This document shows positions 43,295 to 53,686 of a DNA stretch of 64,000 nucleotides, in pieces. Where the stretch lies: NCBI RefSeq assembly GCF_002162135.1, contig NZ_CP021382.1, forward strand, positions 2,478,001 to 2,542,000. The letters are read 5' to 3'. A program made the translations under genes and the position numbers. Under the pieces are notes generated by a model. It saw only the letters and a list, made by a program, of their open reading frames with translations, was not told the DNA's origin and searched no databases. Positions within the stretch are counted from its first letter, which is position 1, and each line of letters opens with the position of its first letter. The DNA comes from Cellvibrio sp. PSBB006 (GTDB taxonomy: Bacteria > Pseudomonadota > Gammaproteobacteria > Pseudomonadales > Cellvibrionaceae).

Positions 43295-43445
43295 GATGTT
43301 TTCCTCAAATTAATATGCGACAGAGATTACGGCCGCACCCGTGCATATTTACAGGTGGGCTATGGCAACAGGAATGAGATCCATCCCAGTGCCGCTGGTT
43401 TTGCCTTGACGAAAATCGCCACGACAAATTTCACGCCAATCCAAA

Positions 43446-44408
43446 TCAGACGGATGCTGAACGGTTGGCAATAATACGTTTCGGCGCTACACGGCCGTCT
43501 TCAGTCAATTCGCCAAGCCCCAGAAACTGGGCCGGCTGCTCCGCTGAAGCGGATAAAAAGACGCGTACAATATCACCTTGATCCCCTACGCGATAGACCT
43601 GCGGGTCCATCACCGGGTTGCCCTGACGGAAGTAATAACCGCTTTGTTCGGGCAGCTCCAAAGCTGGCAGACTGGCCACAGGCGAGTCCGGCGGAAGCAG
43701 GAGCGCGTCCAGCGCGGGGTAACCACCCTGCTCAGCGGCCATCTCCAGCGCATCCAGGGTCAGGGTGCGCGTTTCATCAAACGCCCCGGCGGCCGAGCGA
43801 TGCAAGGTTTTAACATGCGCGCCACACCCCAAAGCAATTCCCAGATCTTCGGCAATGGAGCGGATATATGTCCCCTTGCTACAGCGCACGTCAACATCAA
43901 CCTCGGCTGTCGGGCCGGGTCTGAAATCCAGCAAGGTCAGACTGTAAATCGTTACCTGGCGCGGCGGACGCTCAATCTCTACTCCCTGACGCGCCATCTT
44001 GTAGAGTGGCTGGCCCTGGTGCTTGAGCGCTGAGTACATTGACGGCACCTGCTGAATCTCACCCACAAAAGCGGTCAATGCCTGCTCAACCTGGGGCCGG
44101 GTGATAGCTTCCGTCGAGCACTCTGCCAGAACCTCACCGTCAGCGTCGCTGGTGGTTGTGCGAACACCCAGGCGAAAGGTGCTGCGATAACCTTTGTCTG
44201 CATCCAGCAAAAACTGGGAAAACTTGGTCGCCTCTCCGAAGCACAGTGGCAATACACCGGTAGCTAACGGGTCGAGACTGCCGGTATGACCCGCCTTTTC
44301 AGCAAAATACAGGCGCTTGGCAATCTGCAGTGCGCGATTGGACGTCATTCCGGCCGGTTTGTGCAACAACAATACACCGTCCACCGGACGGCCTTTTCTA
44401 CGCGCCAT
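43446..44408 (-). CDS. truB: tRNA pseudouridine-55 synthase
   Basis: The protein is 320 residues. It has GVLLLHKPAGMTSNRALQ, GHTGSLDPLATGVLPLC with the catalytic Asp, SMYSALKHQGQPLYKMARQG and a PUA-like C-terminal domain. It modifies U55 in the T-loop of tRNAs. Its start shares one base with the rbfA stop (TAATG), so translation is coupled. Length is normal. Confidence 0.97.
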   Translation of the reverse strand: MARRKGRPVDGVLLLHKPAGMTSNRALQIAKRLYFAEKAGHTGSLDPLATGVLPLCFGEATKFSQFLLDADKGYRSTFRLGVRTTTSDADGEVLAECSTEAITRPQVEQALTAFVGEIQQVPSMYSALKHQGQPLYKMARQGVEIERPPRQVTIYSLTLLDFRPGPTAEVDVDVRCSKGTYIRSIAEDLGIALGCGAHVKTLHRSAAGAFDETRTLTLDALEMAAEQGGYPALDALLLPPDSPVASLPALELPEQSGYYFRQGNPVMDPQVYRVGDQGDIVRVFLSASAEQPAQFLGLGELTEDGRVAPKRIIANRSASV

Positions 44409-44827
44409 TACTTGTTACCGGCCTCGTCATCGCCACTTTCCAGATCGTCTTCATCCTGATGATGCTCGCGATCTTCAGCTATAGCCCGGTCAATAAGGAA
44501 GGACAATTCCTGCCCGCGAATAGCTGATTTGTCATAGATAAACTGTAATTTCGGCACCGTGCGCATGCTCAGCTCTTTGGCCAGAAAAGTGCGCAAAAAG
44601 CCTGATGCCTTGTTGAGCACTGCCGCCGCGTCGAGACTGGCTTGTTCATCCTGCATACCGACAAAGGTGACGTACACCTTGGCATAGGCCATATCACGAG
44701 TCACGGTCACGCCGTTGATGTTGACCATTCCCACCCGTGGATCGCGGATTTCCTGGGGAATCAATTGTCCCAAAAGTCGCTGTATCGCATCCGACACCCG
44801 GTCGGAACGCGTGAATTCTCTAGGCAT
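44408..44827 (-). CDS. rbfA: Ribosome-binding factor A
   Basis: This 139-residue protein starts at MPREFTRSDRVSDAIQ, after AGGG. It has the KH-type core (RDPRVGMVNINGVTVTRDMAYAKVYV) and PKLQFIYDKSAIRGQELS. The acidic C-terminus is typical. It helps 30S maturation and cold adaptation. An upstream in-frame ATG at 44857 would add ten residues with no conserved features and was not chosen. Confidence 0.96.
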   Translation of the reverse strand: MPREFTRSDRVSDAIQRLLGQLIPQEIRDPRVGMVNINGVTVTRDMAYAKVYVTFVGMQDEQASLDAAAVLNKASGFLRTFLAKELSMRTVPKLQFIYDKSAIRGQELSFLIDRAIAEDREHHQDEDDLESGDDEAGNK

Positions 44828-44869
44828 AGCCCTAAACCTCCATTTGCCGATTCCCACGCCATTACGCGG

Positions 44870-44916
44870 TCGACAAAAATAACAACGCCCCGAACACCGG
44901 ATTGGCTGTTCGGGGC
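44870..44916 (-). terminator. Terminator-like hairpin between infB and rbfA
   Basis: GCCCCGAACA (44887-44896) and TGTTCGGGGC (44907-44916) are perfect 10-bp arms over a ten-base loop. On the minus strand a GTTGTTATTTTTG tract follows. It lies inside an operon, so it may be leaky or an RNA processing site. Confidence 0.7.
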
Positions 44917-44935
44917 GGATGCAGGCAATCAGCGA

Positions 44936-47656
44936 TTACAGCTGACGCGCCACTTCTTTAACTTCATAGACTTCGATCTGATCGCCGACCTTAACGTCGT
45001 AGTTCTTCACACCGATGCCACATTCGATGCCGTTGCGCACTTCGTTGACGTCATCTTTGAAGCGACGCAGAGACTCCAGTTCACCCTCGAAGATCACCAC
45101 ATTGTCGCGCAGTACACGGATGGGCTTGCTGCGGTAGACGGTACCTTCCACCACCATACAACCTGCCACTTGACCGAATTTCGGTGAGGTAAAGACTTCG
45201 CGAACGTTGGCGATACCGACGATGGTCTCGACGCGCTCCGGATCAAGCATCCCGCTGAGGGCCGCTTTGATCTCATCCAGCAACTGATAAATGATGCTGT
45301 AGTAGCGAATATCCACACCTTCGGCTTCGGCAATCCGACGCGTCCCCGCATCAGCCCGCACATTGAAGCCGACGATGATCGAACCGGTAGTCAAGGCCAG
45401 GTTGACATCGTTTTCGGTGATACCACCGACACCGGAAGACACCACGTTGACCTGCACCTCTTCGTTGCCGATCTCCGCCAGTGAAGACAGAATCGCTTCC
45501 AGCGAGCCACGCACATCGGCTTTGACCACGACAGACAGGGTCTTCTTCTGACCGGCATCCATCCCGGCAAACATGTTTTCCAACTTGGATGCCTGCTGGC
45601 GAGCCAGCTTATCCTTACGTTCTTTCTCAGCACGGAACTGTGCCACTTCACGAGCCTTGCGCTCATCGGCCAGGACAACAAAGTCATCACCGGCACTGGG
45701 CGTTGTATCCAGACCCAATATTTCTACTGGCGTTGAAGGACCGGCATCCTTGACTTGCTGGCCGCGCTCGTTGCTCATGGCACGCACGCGACCATAGCTC
45801 TGACCTGCCAGCACAAGATCACCATGCTTCAGGGTGCCCTGTTGGATCAGCAGGGTGGCGACTACGCCGCGACCTTTGTCCATACGGGATTCAATGACCA
45901 CACCTTTAGCGGCAGCATCGACCACCGAGGTAAGTTCAAGCACTTCCGCCTGTAGTGAGATGGCTTCGAGCAATTCATCAATACCCTGGCCGGTGTGCGC
46001 GGAGACTTCCACAAACTGGGTGTCGCCACCCCAGGCTTCCGGAATAACCCCTTTCGCCACCAGTTCGTTCTTGACACGATCCGGATCGGCGCTGGGCTTG
46101 TCACATTTGTTGATCGCTACCACCAAAGGCACTTCCGCCGCACGGGCGTGCAGGATGGCTTCTTCGGTTTGCGGCATCACACCATCATCAGCAGCGACGA
46201 CCAGAATCACCACGTCGGTTGCTTTGGCACCGCGGGCACGCATGGCAGTAAACGCGGCGTGGCCGGGAGTATCCAGAAAGGTAATCTCACCCCGGCTGGT
46301 AGCAACGCGATAGGCGCCGATATGCTGGGTAATACCGCCCGCTTCCCCGGCGGCCACCTTGGCTTCACGAATATAATCGAGCAGCGAGGTTTTACCGTGG
46401 TCAACGTGGCCCATTACCGTAACGACCGGCGCACGCGACAACAACTCCCCTTCGGTTTCCAGGGACTTTTCCAATGCATGTTCGATATCGTTCTCGCTAA
46501 CCAGATTAGCCTGGTGACCCAACTCTTCCACAATCAATACGGCCGTATCCTGATCAATGGCTTCGTTCATAGAGGCCATAACGCCCATCTTCATCAGGCG
46601 TTTGATCAGCTCGCCCACTTTTACCGTCAGGCGCTGCGCCAACTCGGAGACCACGATAGTTTCGGGGACATCCACCTGGTGCACGATCTTGGTCGTCGGT
46701 TTCTTAAAGGCGTGTTTGTTAGAGGCTTTATGGTTAGCCCGCACACTGCGGCGACGAGCTAACAGATCCATATCCTCACCGTCATCACCTTCCAGCTCCA
46801 GCAAATCGACCTTGGCGCCTTTCTTGGGCATGCCCACTTTCTTGGTCGCTTTACCAGCACGCTTACGGTGCTTGTCTTCTTCATCAAAATCTTCTTCGCG
46901 ACGGGTTTCACGCTTACGGCCATGCTTTTCATCGCGATCTGCTGCTGTTGCCGGGGTTGCTGCGGCAGCCGGCTTGGGACGTGCAGGACGTGCAGCGTCT
47001 TCCGCGGTTTTTGCTGCCGGTTTTGCTTCCGCTGTACGCGTCTGCTGTTGCTCCACGCGCTTGGCTTCTTCTTTAGCGGCCGCCTCAGCCTTGCGCTGAG
47101 CCTCTTCCGCCATACGACGCTCCTGGGCAGCGCGGCGTTTTTCTTCAATACCATCGGTAAATGATGAGCGGCCAGCAGCATCGGCATCTGGCTGTGCGGC
47201 TTCCACAACGGGCACATCTTCTGTGACGTCCGGCTCAGGTTCGGGCGCGGGAGTCGGCTCCTCCACAGGTGCCTCTACCACGGGTTGCGGTTCCTGCACC
47301 AGCAACTCTTCGTTTTCCTGAACAGCGTCTAACTCCGCACCGGGCTGATCTTCCGCTTCTTCGCGTTTGACGTAGGTGCGCTTTTTGCGCACTTCAACAT
47401 TCACCGTTTTACGCGCACTGCCAGAACCCGTCTTCAACGTGGTTGTGGTCTTGCGCTGCAAGGTAATTTTCTTTGGCTCGCCGCTTGTTTCACCGTGGCT
47501 GGTCTTTAAAAAGTCCAACAACTTTTGCTTTTCTTCATCAGACACCACCGCATCAGCGGTTTTCTGTTTCAGCCCGGCTTCCTGCATTTGTTTCAGCAGT
47601 CGCTCAACCGGTGCTCCCACAGATTTGGCGAGTTCGCTTACTGTTACTTCTGCCAT
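44936..47656 (-). CDS. infB: Translation initiation factor IF-2
   Basis: The protein is 906 residues. The N-terminal IF2_N begins [21 protein letters not shown] charged Ala/Glu/Arg-rich linker spans about 100-300. The GTPase has G1 GHVDHGKT, G3 DTPGH and G4 NKCD, followed by the beta-barrel and C-terminal fMet-tRNA-binding domains ending [12 protein letters not shown]. It delivers initiator tRNA to the ribosome. An initiator tRNA gene heads the same cluster. Confidence 0.98.
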   Translation of the reverse strand: MAEVTVSELAKSVGAPVERLLKQMQEAGLKQKTADAVVSDEEKQKLLDFLKTSHGETSGEPKKITLQRKTTTTLKTGSGSARKTVNVEVRKKRTYVKREEAEDQPGAELDAVQENEELLVQEPQPVVEAPVEEPTPAPEPEPDVTEDVPVVEAAQPDADAAGRSSFTDGIEEKRRAAQERRMAEEAQRKAEAAAKEEAKRVEQQQTRTAEAKPAAKTAEDAARPARPKPAAAATPATAADRDEKHGRKRETRREEDFDEEDKHRKRAGKATKKVGMPKKGAKVDLLELEGDDGEDMDLLARRRSVRANHKASNKHAFKKPTTKIVHQVDVPETIVVSELAQRLTVKVGELIKRLMKMGVMASMNEAIDQDTAVLIVEELGHQANLVSENDIEHALEKSLETEGELLSRAPVVTVMGHVDHGKTSLLDYIREAKVAAGEAGGITQHIGAYRVATSRGEITFLDTPGHAAFTAMRARGAKATDVVILVVAADDGVMPQTEEAILHARAAEVPLVVAINKCDKPSADPDRVKNELVAKGVIPEAWGGDTQFVEVSAHTGQGIDELLEAISLQAEVLELTSVVDAAAKGVVIESRMDKGRGVVATLLIQQGTLKHGDLVLAGQSYGRVRAMSNERGQQVKDAGPSTPVEILGLDTTPSAGDDFVVLADERKAREVAQFRAEKERKDKLARQQASKLENMFAGMDAGQKKTLSVVVKADVRGSLEAILSSLAEIGNEEVQVNVVSSGVGGITENDVNLALTTGSIIVGFNVRADAGTRRIAEAEGVDIRYYSIIYQLLDEIKAALSGMLDPERVETIVGIANVREVFTSPKFGQVAGCMVVEGTVYRSKPIRVLRDNVVIFEGELESLRRFKDDVNEVRNGIECGIGVKNYDVKVGDQIEVYEVKEVARQL

Positions 47657-47709
47657 TGCTTTTCCTCAGTCTTGTTCATTGCCCACGACAATTCATACTT
47701 TGGCAGCAA

Positions 47710-49191
47710 TCATGCAAACCAAGGCTCGCGGGCTTTCATAATCAGTGCAGCTGCACGGGTTTCGTCCATGCCGTCGATGTCCAACAGATCATCGATGGCT
47801 TGCTCGGCCAAATCTTCCATCGTCACAATGCCGCGGCGCGCCAAATTCGCAGCCAATGCGTCATCCATACCTTCCATCCCCAATAAGTCTTCTGCCGGAG
47901 CAGCACCTTCAAGACGCTCTTCCGATGCCAACGCTTGGGTCAGGAGCGCATCTTTAGCGCGCGCGCGCAGTTCTTCAGCGATGTCCTCATCGAAACCGTC
48001 AATCGCCAGCATTTCTTCCAAGGGTACGTAGGCTACTTCTTCCAATGTGGTGAAGCCTTCTTCAACCAGAACCGTGGCGACATCTTCATCCACATCCAGC
48101 GCGTTCATAAATACCTGAATATAACTACCGGACTCTGCCTGCTGCTTGGCCTGCCACTCTGGCACGCTCATCACATTGATATCCCAGCCAGTTAACTCAC
48201 AAGCCAAACGCACATTCTGGCCACCGCGACCGATGGCCATGGCGAGATTGTCTTCGCTGACGGCAACATCCATCGAGCCTGCATCTTCATCCACCACAAT
48301 GGATTCGATTTCAGCGGGCGACATAGCGTTGATAACAAACTGCGCCGGGTTATCGTCCCACAACACAATATCAACGCGCTCGTTACCCAACTCGTTGGAA
48401 ACTGCCTGCACACGCGAACCGCGCATACCAACACAGGCACCCACAGGGTCGATACGCCCGTCATTGGTTTTTACAGCAATCTTGGCGCGAGAACCGGGAT
48501 CGCGGGCTGCACCTTTGATTTCGATAACTTCTTCTGCAATCTCCGGCACTTCAATCTTGAACAGCTCGATCAACATCTGCGGACATGAGCGGCTCAAAAA
48601 TAATTGCGGACCGCGTGCTTCAGTACGAACATCCAGTAGCAGTGCGCGAATACGATCACCGACACGGAAAATTTCACGGCCAACCAATTGATCGCGCGGC
48701 AGTAAGCCTTCAGCGTTATTACCCAGATCCACAATAATGCTGTCACGGGTCACTTTCTTGACACTACCGCTGATCAGGTCACCCATGCGATCGCGGTATT
48801 CTTCTACCATTTGCGCGCGCTCAGCTTCACGCACTTTTTGCACGATCACTTGCTTGGCAGTCTGGGCAGCAATACGACCGAACTCAACGTTTTCGATTTT
48901 TTCGCGATAGGTATCACCCGCTTTTAATGCGGTGTCTTTTTCGTGTGCTTCTTCCAGCGTAAATTGAGTACCTAATTCCGCCACCACATCATCGGCTACT
49001 ACATCCCAGATACGGAAAGTTTCGTAATCTCCAGTGGAGCGGTTGATGATGACTTCAATTGTAGAGTCTTCATCAAAACGTTTTTTCGTGGCGGTAGCCA
49101 GTGCGGTTTCAATGGCTTCGAAGATCAGTTCCTTGTCGACACCTTTCTCATTGGAAACTGCATCAGCGACCAGCAAAATTTCTTTGTTCAT
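47710..49191 (-). CDS. nusA: Transcription termination/antitermination factor NusA
   Basis: The protein is 493 residues. It has an N-terminal RNA-polymerase-binding domain ([20 protein letters not shown]), an S1 domain ([21 protein letters not shown]), two KH domains ([41 protein letters not shown]), and two acidic AR repeats at the end ([39 protein letters not shown]). The double AR tail is typical of gammaproteobacteria. Confidence 0.98.
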   Translation of the reverse strand: MNKEILLVADAVSNEKGVDKELIFEAIETALATATKKRFDEDSTIEVIINRSTGDYETFRIWDVVADDVVAELGTQFTLEEAHEKDTALKAGDTYREKIENVEFGRIAAQTAKQVIVQKVREAERAQMVEEYRDRMGDLISGSVKKVTRDSIIVDLGNNAEGLLPRDQLVGREIFRVGDRIRALLLDVRTEARGPQLFLSRSCPQMLIELFKIEVPEIAEEVIEIKGAARDPGSRAKIAVKTNDGRIDPVGACVGMRGSRVQAVSNELGNERVDIVLWDDNPAQFVINAMSPAEIESIVVDEDAGSMDVAVSEDNLAMAIGRGGQNVRLACELTGWDINVMSVPEWQAKQQAESGSYIQVFMNALDVDEDVATVLVEEGFTTLEEVAYVPLEEMLAIDGFDEDIAEELRARAKDALLTQALASEERLEGAAPAEDLLGMEGMDDALAANLARRGIVTMEDLAEQAIDDLLDIDGMDETRAAALIMKAREPWFA

Positions 49192-49326
49192 CTCTTTGCC
49201 TCTGTTAACTCCTCAACCCGACACCGCAAACCACTGCGCCGGTAACGTGGAACTCAGGTTGCGCGCAACTGACCTTCGCTGCGCGCACATTATGTGATGT
49301 AAATCGAAAATAGTTGTTGGGCAATA

Positions 49327-49788
49327 TCAATCAAAGCGAGGAACAATATTCGCTTTATCGATAGCATCCAGATGTAAAACATATTCTTTGTCATCAACAC
49401 CAATACGGACTTCATCGCCTTCTACGGCCATGATGGTGCCTTTGAATTTACGACGACCATCGCGCGCAAGACGTAAGCGAACATTAATTTGCTCGCCGAT
49501 ATAACGCGCGTATTGGTCCAGTGTGTACAAGGGGCGATCCATACCGGGAGAAGATACTTCCAGCGTGTATTCACCGTCGATTGGGTCTTCCACGTCCATC
49601 ACGCTGCTGACCTGGCGACTGACCTTTTCGCAGTCTTCCAACATCACACCACCGTCTTCGCGATCAATATAAATTCGCAGTGTGGTATAGCGCCCCTGGG
49701 TCAAATATTCCAACCCCCAGAGCTCGCAGCCTAATGACGCGGCAACCGGAGCAATCAATGCGTGTAACTGTTCTTGTTTGGACGCCAT
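49327..49788 (-). CDS. rimP: Ribosome maturation factor RimP
   Basis: The protein is 153 residues with the RimP alpha/beta domain (PVAASLGCELWGLEYLTQGR, LRIYIDREDGGVMLEDCEKV, VEDPIDGEYTLEVSSPGMDRPL) and an SH3-like tail (KFKGTIMAVEGDEVRIGVDD). It helps 30S assembly. It is the first protein gene of the nusA-infB cluster. Confidence 0.97.
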   Translation of the reverse strand: MASKQEQLHALIAPVAASLGCELWGLEYLTQGRYTTLRIYIDREDGGVMLEDCEKVSRQVSSVMDVEDPIDGEYTLEVSSPGMDRPLYTLDQYARYIGEQINVRLRLARDGRRKFKGTIMAVEGDEVRIGVDDKEYVLHLDAIDKANIVPRFD

Positions 49789-49826
49789 GACAACACCTTT
49801 CTGTGCTCAGCGAGCGAGAGTCCACA

Positions 49827-49852
49827 AATAAAAAATGGGCTCAAGGCCCATT
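49827..49852 (-). terminator. Terminator-like hairpin just upstream of rimP
   Basis: On the minus strand AATGGGC pairs with GCCCATT over a five-base loop (plus-strand 49834-49852). A T-run follows (plus-strand A-run 49831-49834 and more A-rich bases). It lies between the tRNA gene and rimP. Confidence 0.7.
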
Positions 49853-49920
49853 CGCAACAACTTCACAACACTACAGGCCTCTGTAGCTGGGGGCGGCCCC
49901 CTGTGGCAAAAACAAATACA

Positions 49921-49942
49921 AAAAAGCCCCATATAGGGGCTT
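49921..49942 (-). terminator. Terminator downstream of the initiator tRNA gene
   Basis: On the minus strand AAGCCCC pairs with GGGGCTT over five bases, followed by T residues (plus-strand A-run at 49919-49925). Confidence 0.75.
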
Positions 49943-50053
49943 ATCGATGACAAGCAACTTCTACGGCTGCCTGTTTTACGCTGATACGAGGCCGACTGGA
50001 GAAGAAGCCTGCGTCGGTTTTGTCGCTTGAGATCAAGCCACAAAACATAAAGC

Positions 50054-50130
<77 letters not shown>

Positions 50131-50223
50131 TCCTCAACTCACTGGACTGTGTCCAAGTGAGGCCGCGAATTATAGGGACGCATCTCACAACGGTCAAGGG
50201 AAAAGTCTAACTAAATCACGAAT

Positions 50224-50403
50224 CTACACGACACCGTGTAACCAGGCGATGATGTAGCTGAAGATACTCAAACCTGTTAGCACAAGCAGGATAACGCCGA
50301 GTAATACCCAGACACGAAAAGGCGCTCGCTCAACACTGTTAACACCACGGGACGTCACACTGTCCACCCGCGCCTGATCTTCCGGCGATAACTTGCTCGT
50401 CAT
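50224..50403 (-). CDS. DUF3094-family small membrane protein
   Basis: This is a 59-residue protein. The N-terminus MTSKLSPEDQARVDSVTSRG then VNSVERAPFRVW matches the DUF3094 pattern, followed by one membrane helix (LLGVILLVLTGLSIFSYIIAW). Function unknown. It lies alone upstream of the tRNA gene on the same strand. The family is found in Pseudomonas and relatives, supporting the gammaproteobacterial placement. Confidence 0.85.
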   Translation of the reverse strand: MTSKLSPEDQARVDSVTSRGVNSVERAPFRVWVLLGVILLVLTGLSIFSYIIAWLHGVV

Positions 50404-50495
50404 GTCACGACCTCAACCTTATTGGCGTTATGGATTTTTTGCGCGAGACAAAACTCTAGGGGATCAACACGAATGACGCAAGAGCAACCGGCAGA

Positions 50496-51353
50496 CTAGG
50501 CCTGACGATCGAGAAAGGAACCAATGACAGGGATATTGTTATTCACACCGATGTCGAGCAGGCGACGGTTGATATCGATATTGCGGCGGCTTGCTTCCGC
50601 CAGCGCGTCGGCACGCTGTGCGCGCTGCTGTTCAGCACGTTCGCTGGCAGCTTGCTGGGCTTCGCTTTCTTTTTCCTTGCGCGCGTCTTCTGCTTTTTTC
50701 TCATCGGCACGCTCGATTTTTTCTTCGCGGGCTTGCTCACTCTCAGCGACCCGCTCCTGACGCAGCACTGCTCGCGCCTCGGCTTCCATCAGGGATGCCT
50801 CCGCCGCCACGCGGCGATCCTGTGATGAAGGCTCCGCTGGCGCGTTGGCGGCGCGACGAATCTGTTGCGCCTTGGCAATAGTCGCTTCGGGATCACCGGG
50901 AATAGGGCTGGTATCAATGCTGACCTCGCCACCCACGGCATAGCTCACACCATCGGGGCCGCGCACGAATTCATAGACGGGGCTTCCCGCATATTTACCG
51001 CCTACGGCTGCATGCGCTTGCTCATGGCTGCGCACCTCACGATCACGAGCCGCGAGCTCACGAACTTCTTGCAGCTCTTGATCCTCGCCTGCTTTTTCGG
51101 GATCACCGCGACGCCCACCCTGGGCATCATCACCCCTGACCCGCCCTTCGCGGAGGCGCTCTTGCTCGCCTATATCATTGGGACGTTCATCGGGAGAGCG
51201 GCGGTTTTCCCCCCGTGCGGCGTCAGCGGATTGCTCCAGGGCTTTGAAGTTCGACGATTTGAGATCAACCCCTTCCTCGCTCACTACCTGACGACCGAGC
51301 GGCGCGAAGGGTGCGACGGCGTTGGCAAAGCTGGAAGGGATATTGGTAATCAT
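50496..51353 (-). CDS. SprA-related putative metalloprotease (CJM1_0395 family)
   Basis: The protein is 285 residues from MITNIPSSF. The central family core is VRSHEQAHAAVGGKYAGSPV with the HExxH-like HEQAH, then GPDGVSYAVGGEVSID and DPEATIAKAQQIRRAANAPAEPSSQDRRVA. The C-terminal 110 residues are a highly charged Glu/Arg/Ala coiled coil ending IGSFLDRQA. The long upstream frame to 51422 overlaps the next gene and lacks a ribosome site. Function unknown; members are often linked to flagella or surface proteins. Confidence 0.82.
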   Translation of the reverse strand: MITNIPSSFANAVAPFAPLGRQVVSEEGVDLKSSNFKALEQSADAARGENRRSPDERPNDIGEQERLREGRVRGDDAQGGRRGDPEKAGEDQELQEVRELAARDREVRSHEQAHAAVGGKYAGSPVYEFVRGPDGVSYAVGGEVSIDTSPIPGDPEATIAKAQQIRRAANAPAEPSSQDRRVAAEASLMEAEARAVLRQERVAESEQAREEKIERADEKKAEDARKEKESEAQQAASERAEQQRAQRADALAEASRRNIDINRRLLDIGVNNNIPVIGSFLDRQA

Positions 51354-51366
51354 GGATGGGTATCCG

Positions 51367-51609
51367 TCAGGCCTTGGTATCAAGCAAAGTGCCCAGGGTT
51401 TCGTCAGCGACCTGCACCACACGTGCAGAACTGTCGAATAATTGCGACTGCAATTGCAGGTTGATCAAAGGCTCGACCAAATCGGTAGCTTGAGGATTGT
51501 CACTCTGGGTGGTAGTAGCCTGGGCAATCTGGGTAGCGGAGCGGGTCATCTCCGCCTGGCTGTTCTGCATCCCGATCAAACCCTGGGTGATGACTGAACC
51601 GATTTGCAT
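51367..51609 (-). CDS. Small protein, possibly motility-related
   Basis: This is an 80-residue protein after GGAGC. It is rich in Gln, Thr and Ser, with a C-terminal VVQVADETLGTLLDTKA that resembles the C-terminal helix of flagellar rod/hook proteins. There is no signal peptide. It probably forms an operon with the SprA-type gene 13 bases downstream. Function not established. Confidence 0.65.
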   Translation of the reverse strand: MQIGSVITQGLIGMQNSQAEMTRSATQIAQATTTQSDNPQATDLVEPLINLQLQSQLFDSSARVVQVADETLGTLLDTKA

Positions 51610-51832
51610 GGCAGCTCCTCGTAAAATAACGGTAACAGGTTAGTTGCGATGGAAAAAGCAGACTTACCCACAATTGAAGCCATTTTACGCTTGGCTTTGC
51701 CTGAAAAACAGCCAGAATTGCCGCTCCAGCCCGGATTTTTAAGACCGGTTTGGCGCAAAAGCCGGTTCTATATAACAAGCCACATATAACTGACTACTGT
51801 CATAGGGTCATTTTTTGTGGCCCGGCAGGTAA

Positions 51833-53524
51833 TCAATCAACCCGCAGGATACGTTCCGCCGGCTCAGCACGCCCCGCCGGAGCGCCTGCTTTCTCCTGGG
51901 CAACCAGATAATCTGTCAGCGCCTTGAGGTCCGGTATGCCGGTATCAATCCGCTCGCTAGCTTCCGTTAGCGCTGAAAAATTATCGCCGCCATCCGCGAG
52001 AAAGGCGTTAACAGAAATGCGATAGGTTTCTGTCGGCAAGATTGGTTCACCATCAAGCGACAGGCTGTCAGCCAGAACACGCTGGCCGCGTGGCTGCGAT
52101 CCATCCCAACGGTAAGTGAACGAGTGTGAAATCTGTAAGGGTTTAAAACTACCCGCGCCCTCGCCCTGCCATTGCTGCTCCAACACAGCCTTTATTTGTG
52201 CACCGGTCAAGCTGATGACTTGCAGCGTCCCTTTAAACGGATGAACTGCAGCTACCTGCGAAAAATTTAACGGTGTTTCAACATCTTTCAGCACCAGGTC
52301 ACTGCGAATACCGCCACTGTTCATCAACGCGATTTGCGCTCCCAAAGCTTGAGTCGCAGCAAGTTGCGCATCGGCGACCAGATCGCCCATGGCTGATTCG
52401 CCGTGACGATTAGGTACGCGCGTGATTGTCGCTGCACCCATACGCGCAATCGGCCGCTCAAGCACCGCGCGACTGCGTGCCTCAACCGTCGCCTGCCAGG
52501 CCAATAATTCCGGATCGGGTTCATAGCGCTGTGGGTCAACAATCAGGTTACGTGCCTGCACATCCAACAATTTTTCCCCGGCGGGCTCGAATACCAGGGT
52601 AAGGTGCGTCACCAGGCGACCGTAGGATGCCGCTTGCGTTACCGGTACATCGCCCACCATGCATAAATAGGCTTCATGAGTGTGCGCGCTCAATACCAGG
52701 TCAACGGCGGGATCGAGGCGCTCAACAATATCCACGATGTCGCCCTCCAGGTCAGTACAATCGGGTTGATCAAACGCGGCGAGGGTATTGCCACCCTGAT
52801 GCACAACGGCGACAACAATATCTGCGCCCTTGCGTTTAATCTCCGGGATAAAACGGTTGATTGCTTCAGCTTCATCCTCAACGCGAATGCCTTGCATGGA
52901 ACTGGCAGAGACGACCGACGCAAGGTCTTCCACTTGTGCACCGACAAACGCGATCTTTATTCCACGCACGGTTTCAATCACATAGGGCGCAACCAGAGTA
53001 TTCTCTGTTTCTGTATCGATCAGGTTCGCAGCAATATACGGAAAACCTGCACCGCTAAAATCGTTGCGCCATTGGCAGGCTTTCTCCGGGCGCGGGGAAT
53101 CACACCCACCGTTGATCTGGCGCAATAGCTCGGCTTTGCCTTCATCCAGCTCATGATTGCCGAGCGATGAAAGGCGCAGCTCCAACAATTTCATCGCTTC
53201 CAGACTCGGTTCATCGGCCCACATAGCCGAGATCGGCGGGGAAGCACCGATTAGATCACCCACCCCGACAAACAGTAATTGCGGATCATCCTGCCGTAAT
53301 TTATTCAGCAAACCGCCAAGCGTCGCGACGCCGCCAGCCTGAACCGTAATAACCGCATCCGGATTACCGGGGTCGGTGTAACTGAATGGACTCGGCTGCA
53401 GGTAACCGTGAAAGTCATTGAGGGCAACCAGATTGATTTCCACCGGCTCGCGGGACCCGGGGCCTGCACAACTTACCAATAAGGTATTGAGAAATAGAAT
53501 CAGAAGAAATGTTTTTGCCTTCAC
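51833..53524 (-). CDS. 5'-nucleotidase/2',3'-cyclic phosphodiesterase-like lipoprotein
   Basis: The protein is 563 residues with a lipobox signal (LNTLLVSC). The metallophosphatase domain has LVALNDFHGYLQPS, VGVGDLIGASP, SLGNHELDEGKAEL, VVAVVHQGGNTLA and LVLSAHTHEAYL. The C-terminal nucleotidase domain has GDLVADAQLAATQALGAQIA, LMNSGGIRSDL and ISVNAFLADGGDNF. It follows the UshA plan and degrades nucleotides outside the inner membrane. It stands alone, downstream of bioD. Confidence 0.93.
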   Translation of the reverse strand: MKAKTFLLILFLNTLLVSCAGPGSREPVEINLVALNDFHGYLQPSPFSYTDPGNPDAVITVQAGGVATLGGLLNKLRQDDPQLLFVGVGDLIGASPPISAMWADEPSLEAMKLLELRLSSLGNHELDEGKAELLRQINGGCDSPRPEKACQWRNDFSGAGFPYIAANLIDTETENTLVAPYVIETVRGIKIAFVGAQVEDLASVVSASSMQGIRVEDEAEAINRFIPEIKRKGADIVVAVVHQGGNTLAAFDQPDCTDLEGDIVDIVERLDPAVDLVLSAHTHEAYLCMVGDVPVTQAASYGRLVTHLTLVFEPAGEKLLDVQARNLIVDPQRYEPDPELLAWQATVEARSRAVLERPIARMGAATITRVPNRHGESAMGDLVADAQLAATQALGAQIALMNSGGIRSDLVLKDVETPLNFSQVAAVHPFKGTLQVISLTGAQIKAVLEQQWQGEGAGSFKPLQISHSFTYRWDGSQPRGQRVLADSLSLDGEPILPTETYRISVNAFLADGGDNFSALTEASERIDTGIPDLKALTDYLVAQEKAGAPAGRAEPAERILRVD

Positions 53525-53686
53525 GCAGAACCCCTCGTTTTTACCTAACCGAACTTGCTATTGTCGCAACGATACTCGCGTTTTTCAGGCATGGACCATG
53601 CCAGCCTCGGTCAGGTTTTTAACCAATGCTTACGGCAATAATGCAAGGCCAGGATGACTGTTCGGTGACGCTCAGCCAGAAGTGAG

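Noticed and set aside
50496..51422. Longer start for the SprA-type gene
   Set aside because: The extra 23 residues overlap the 80-residue gene and have no ribosome site; MITNIPSSF at 51353 is the better start.
51651..51791. A 46-codon plus-strand frame starting MEKADLPTIEAILRLALPEK
   Set aside because: It has no ribosome site or homologue that I recognise, and it runs against the genes on both sides; evidence is too thin.
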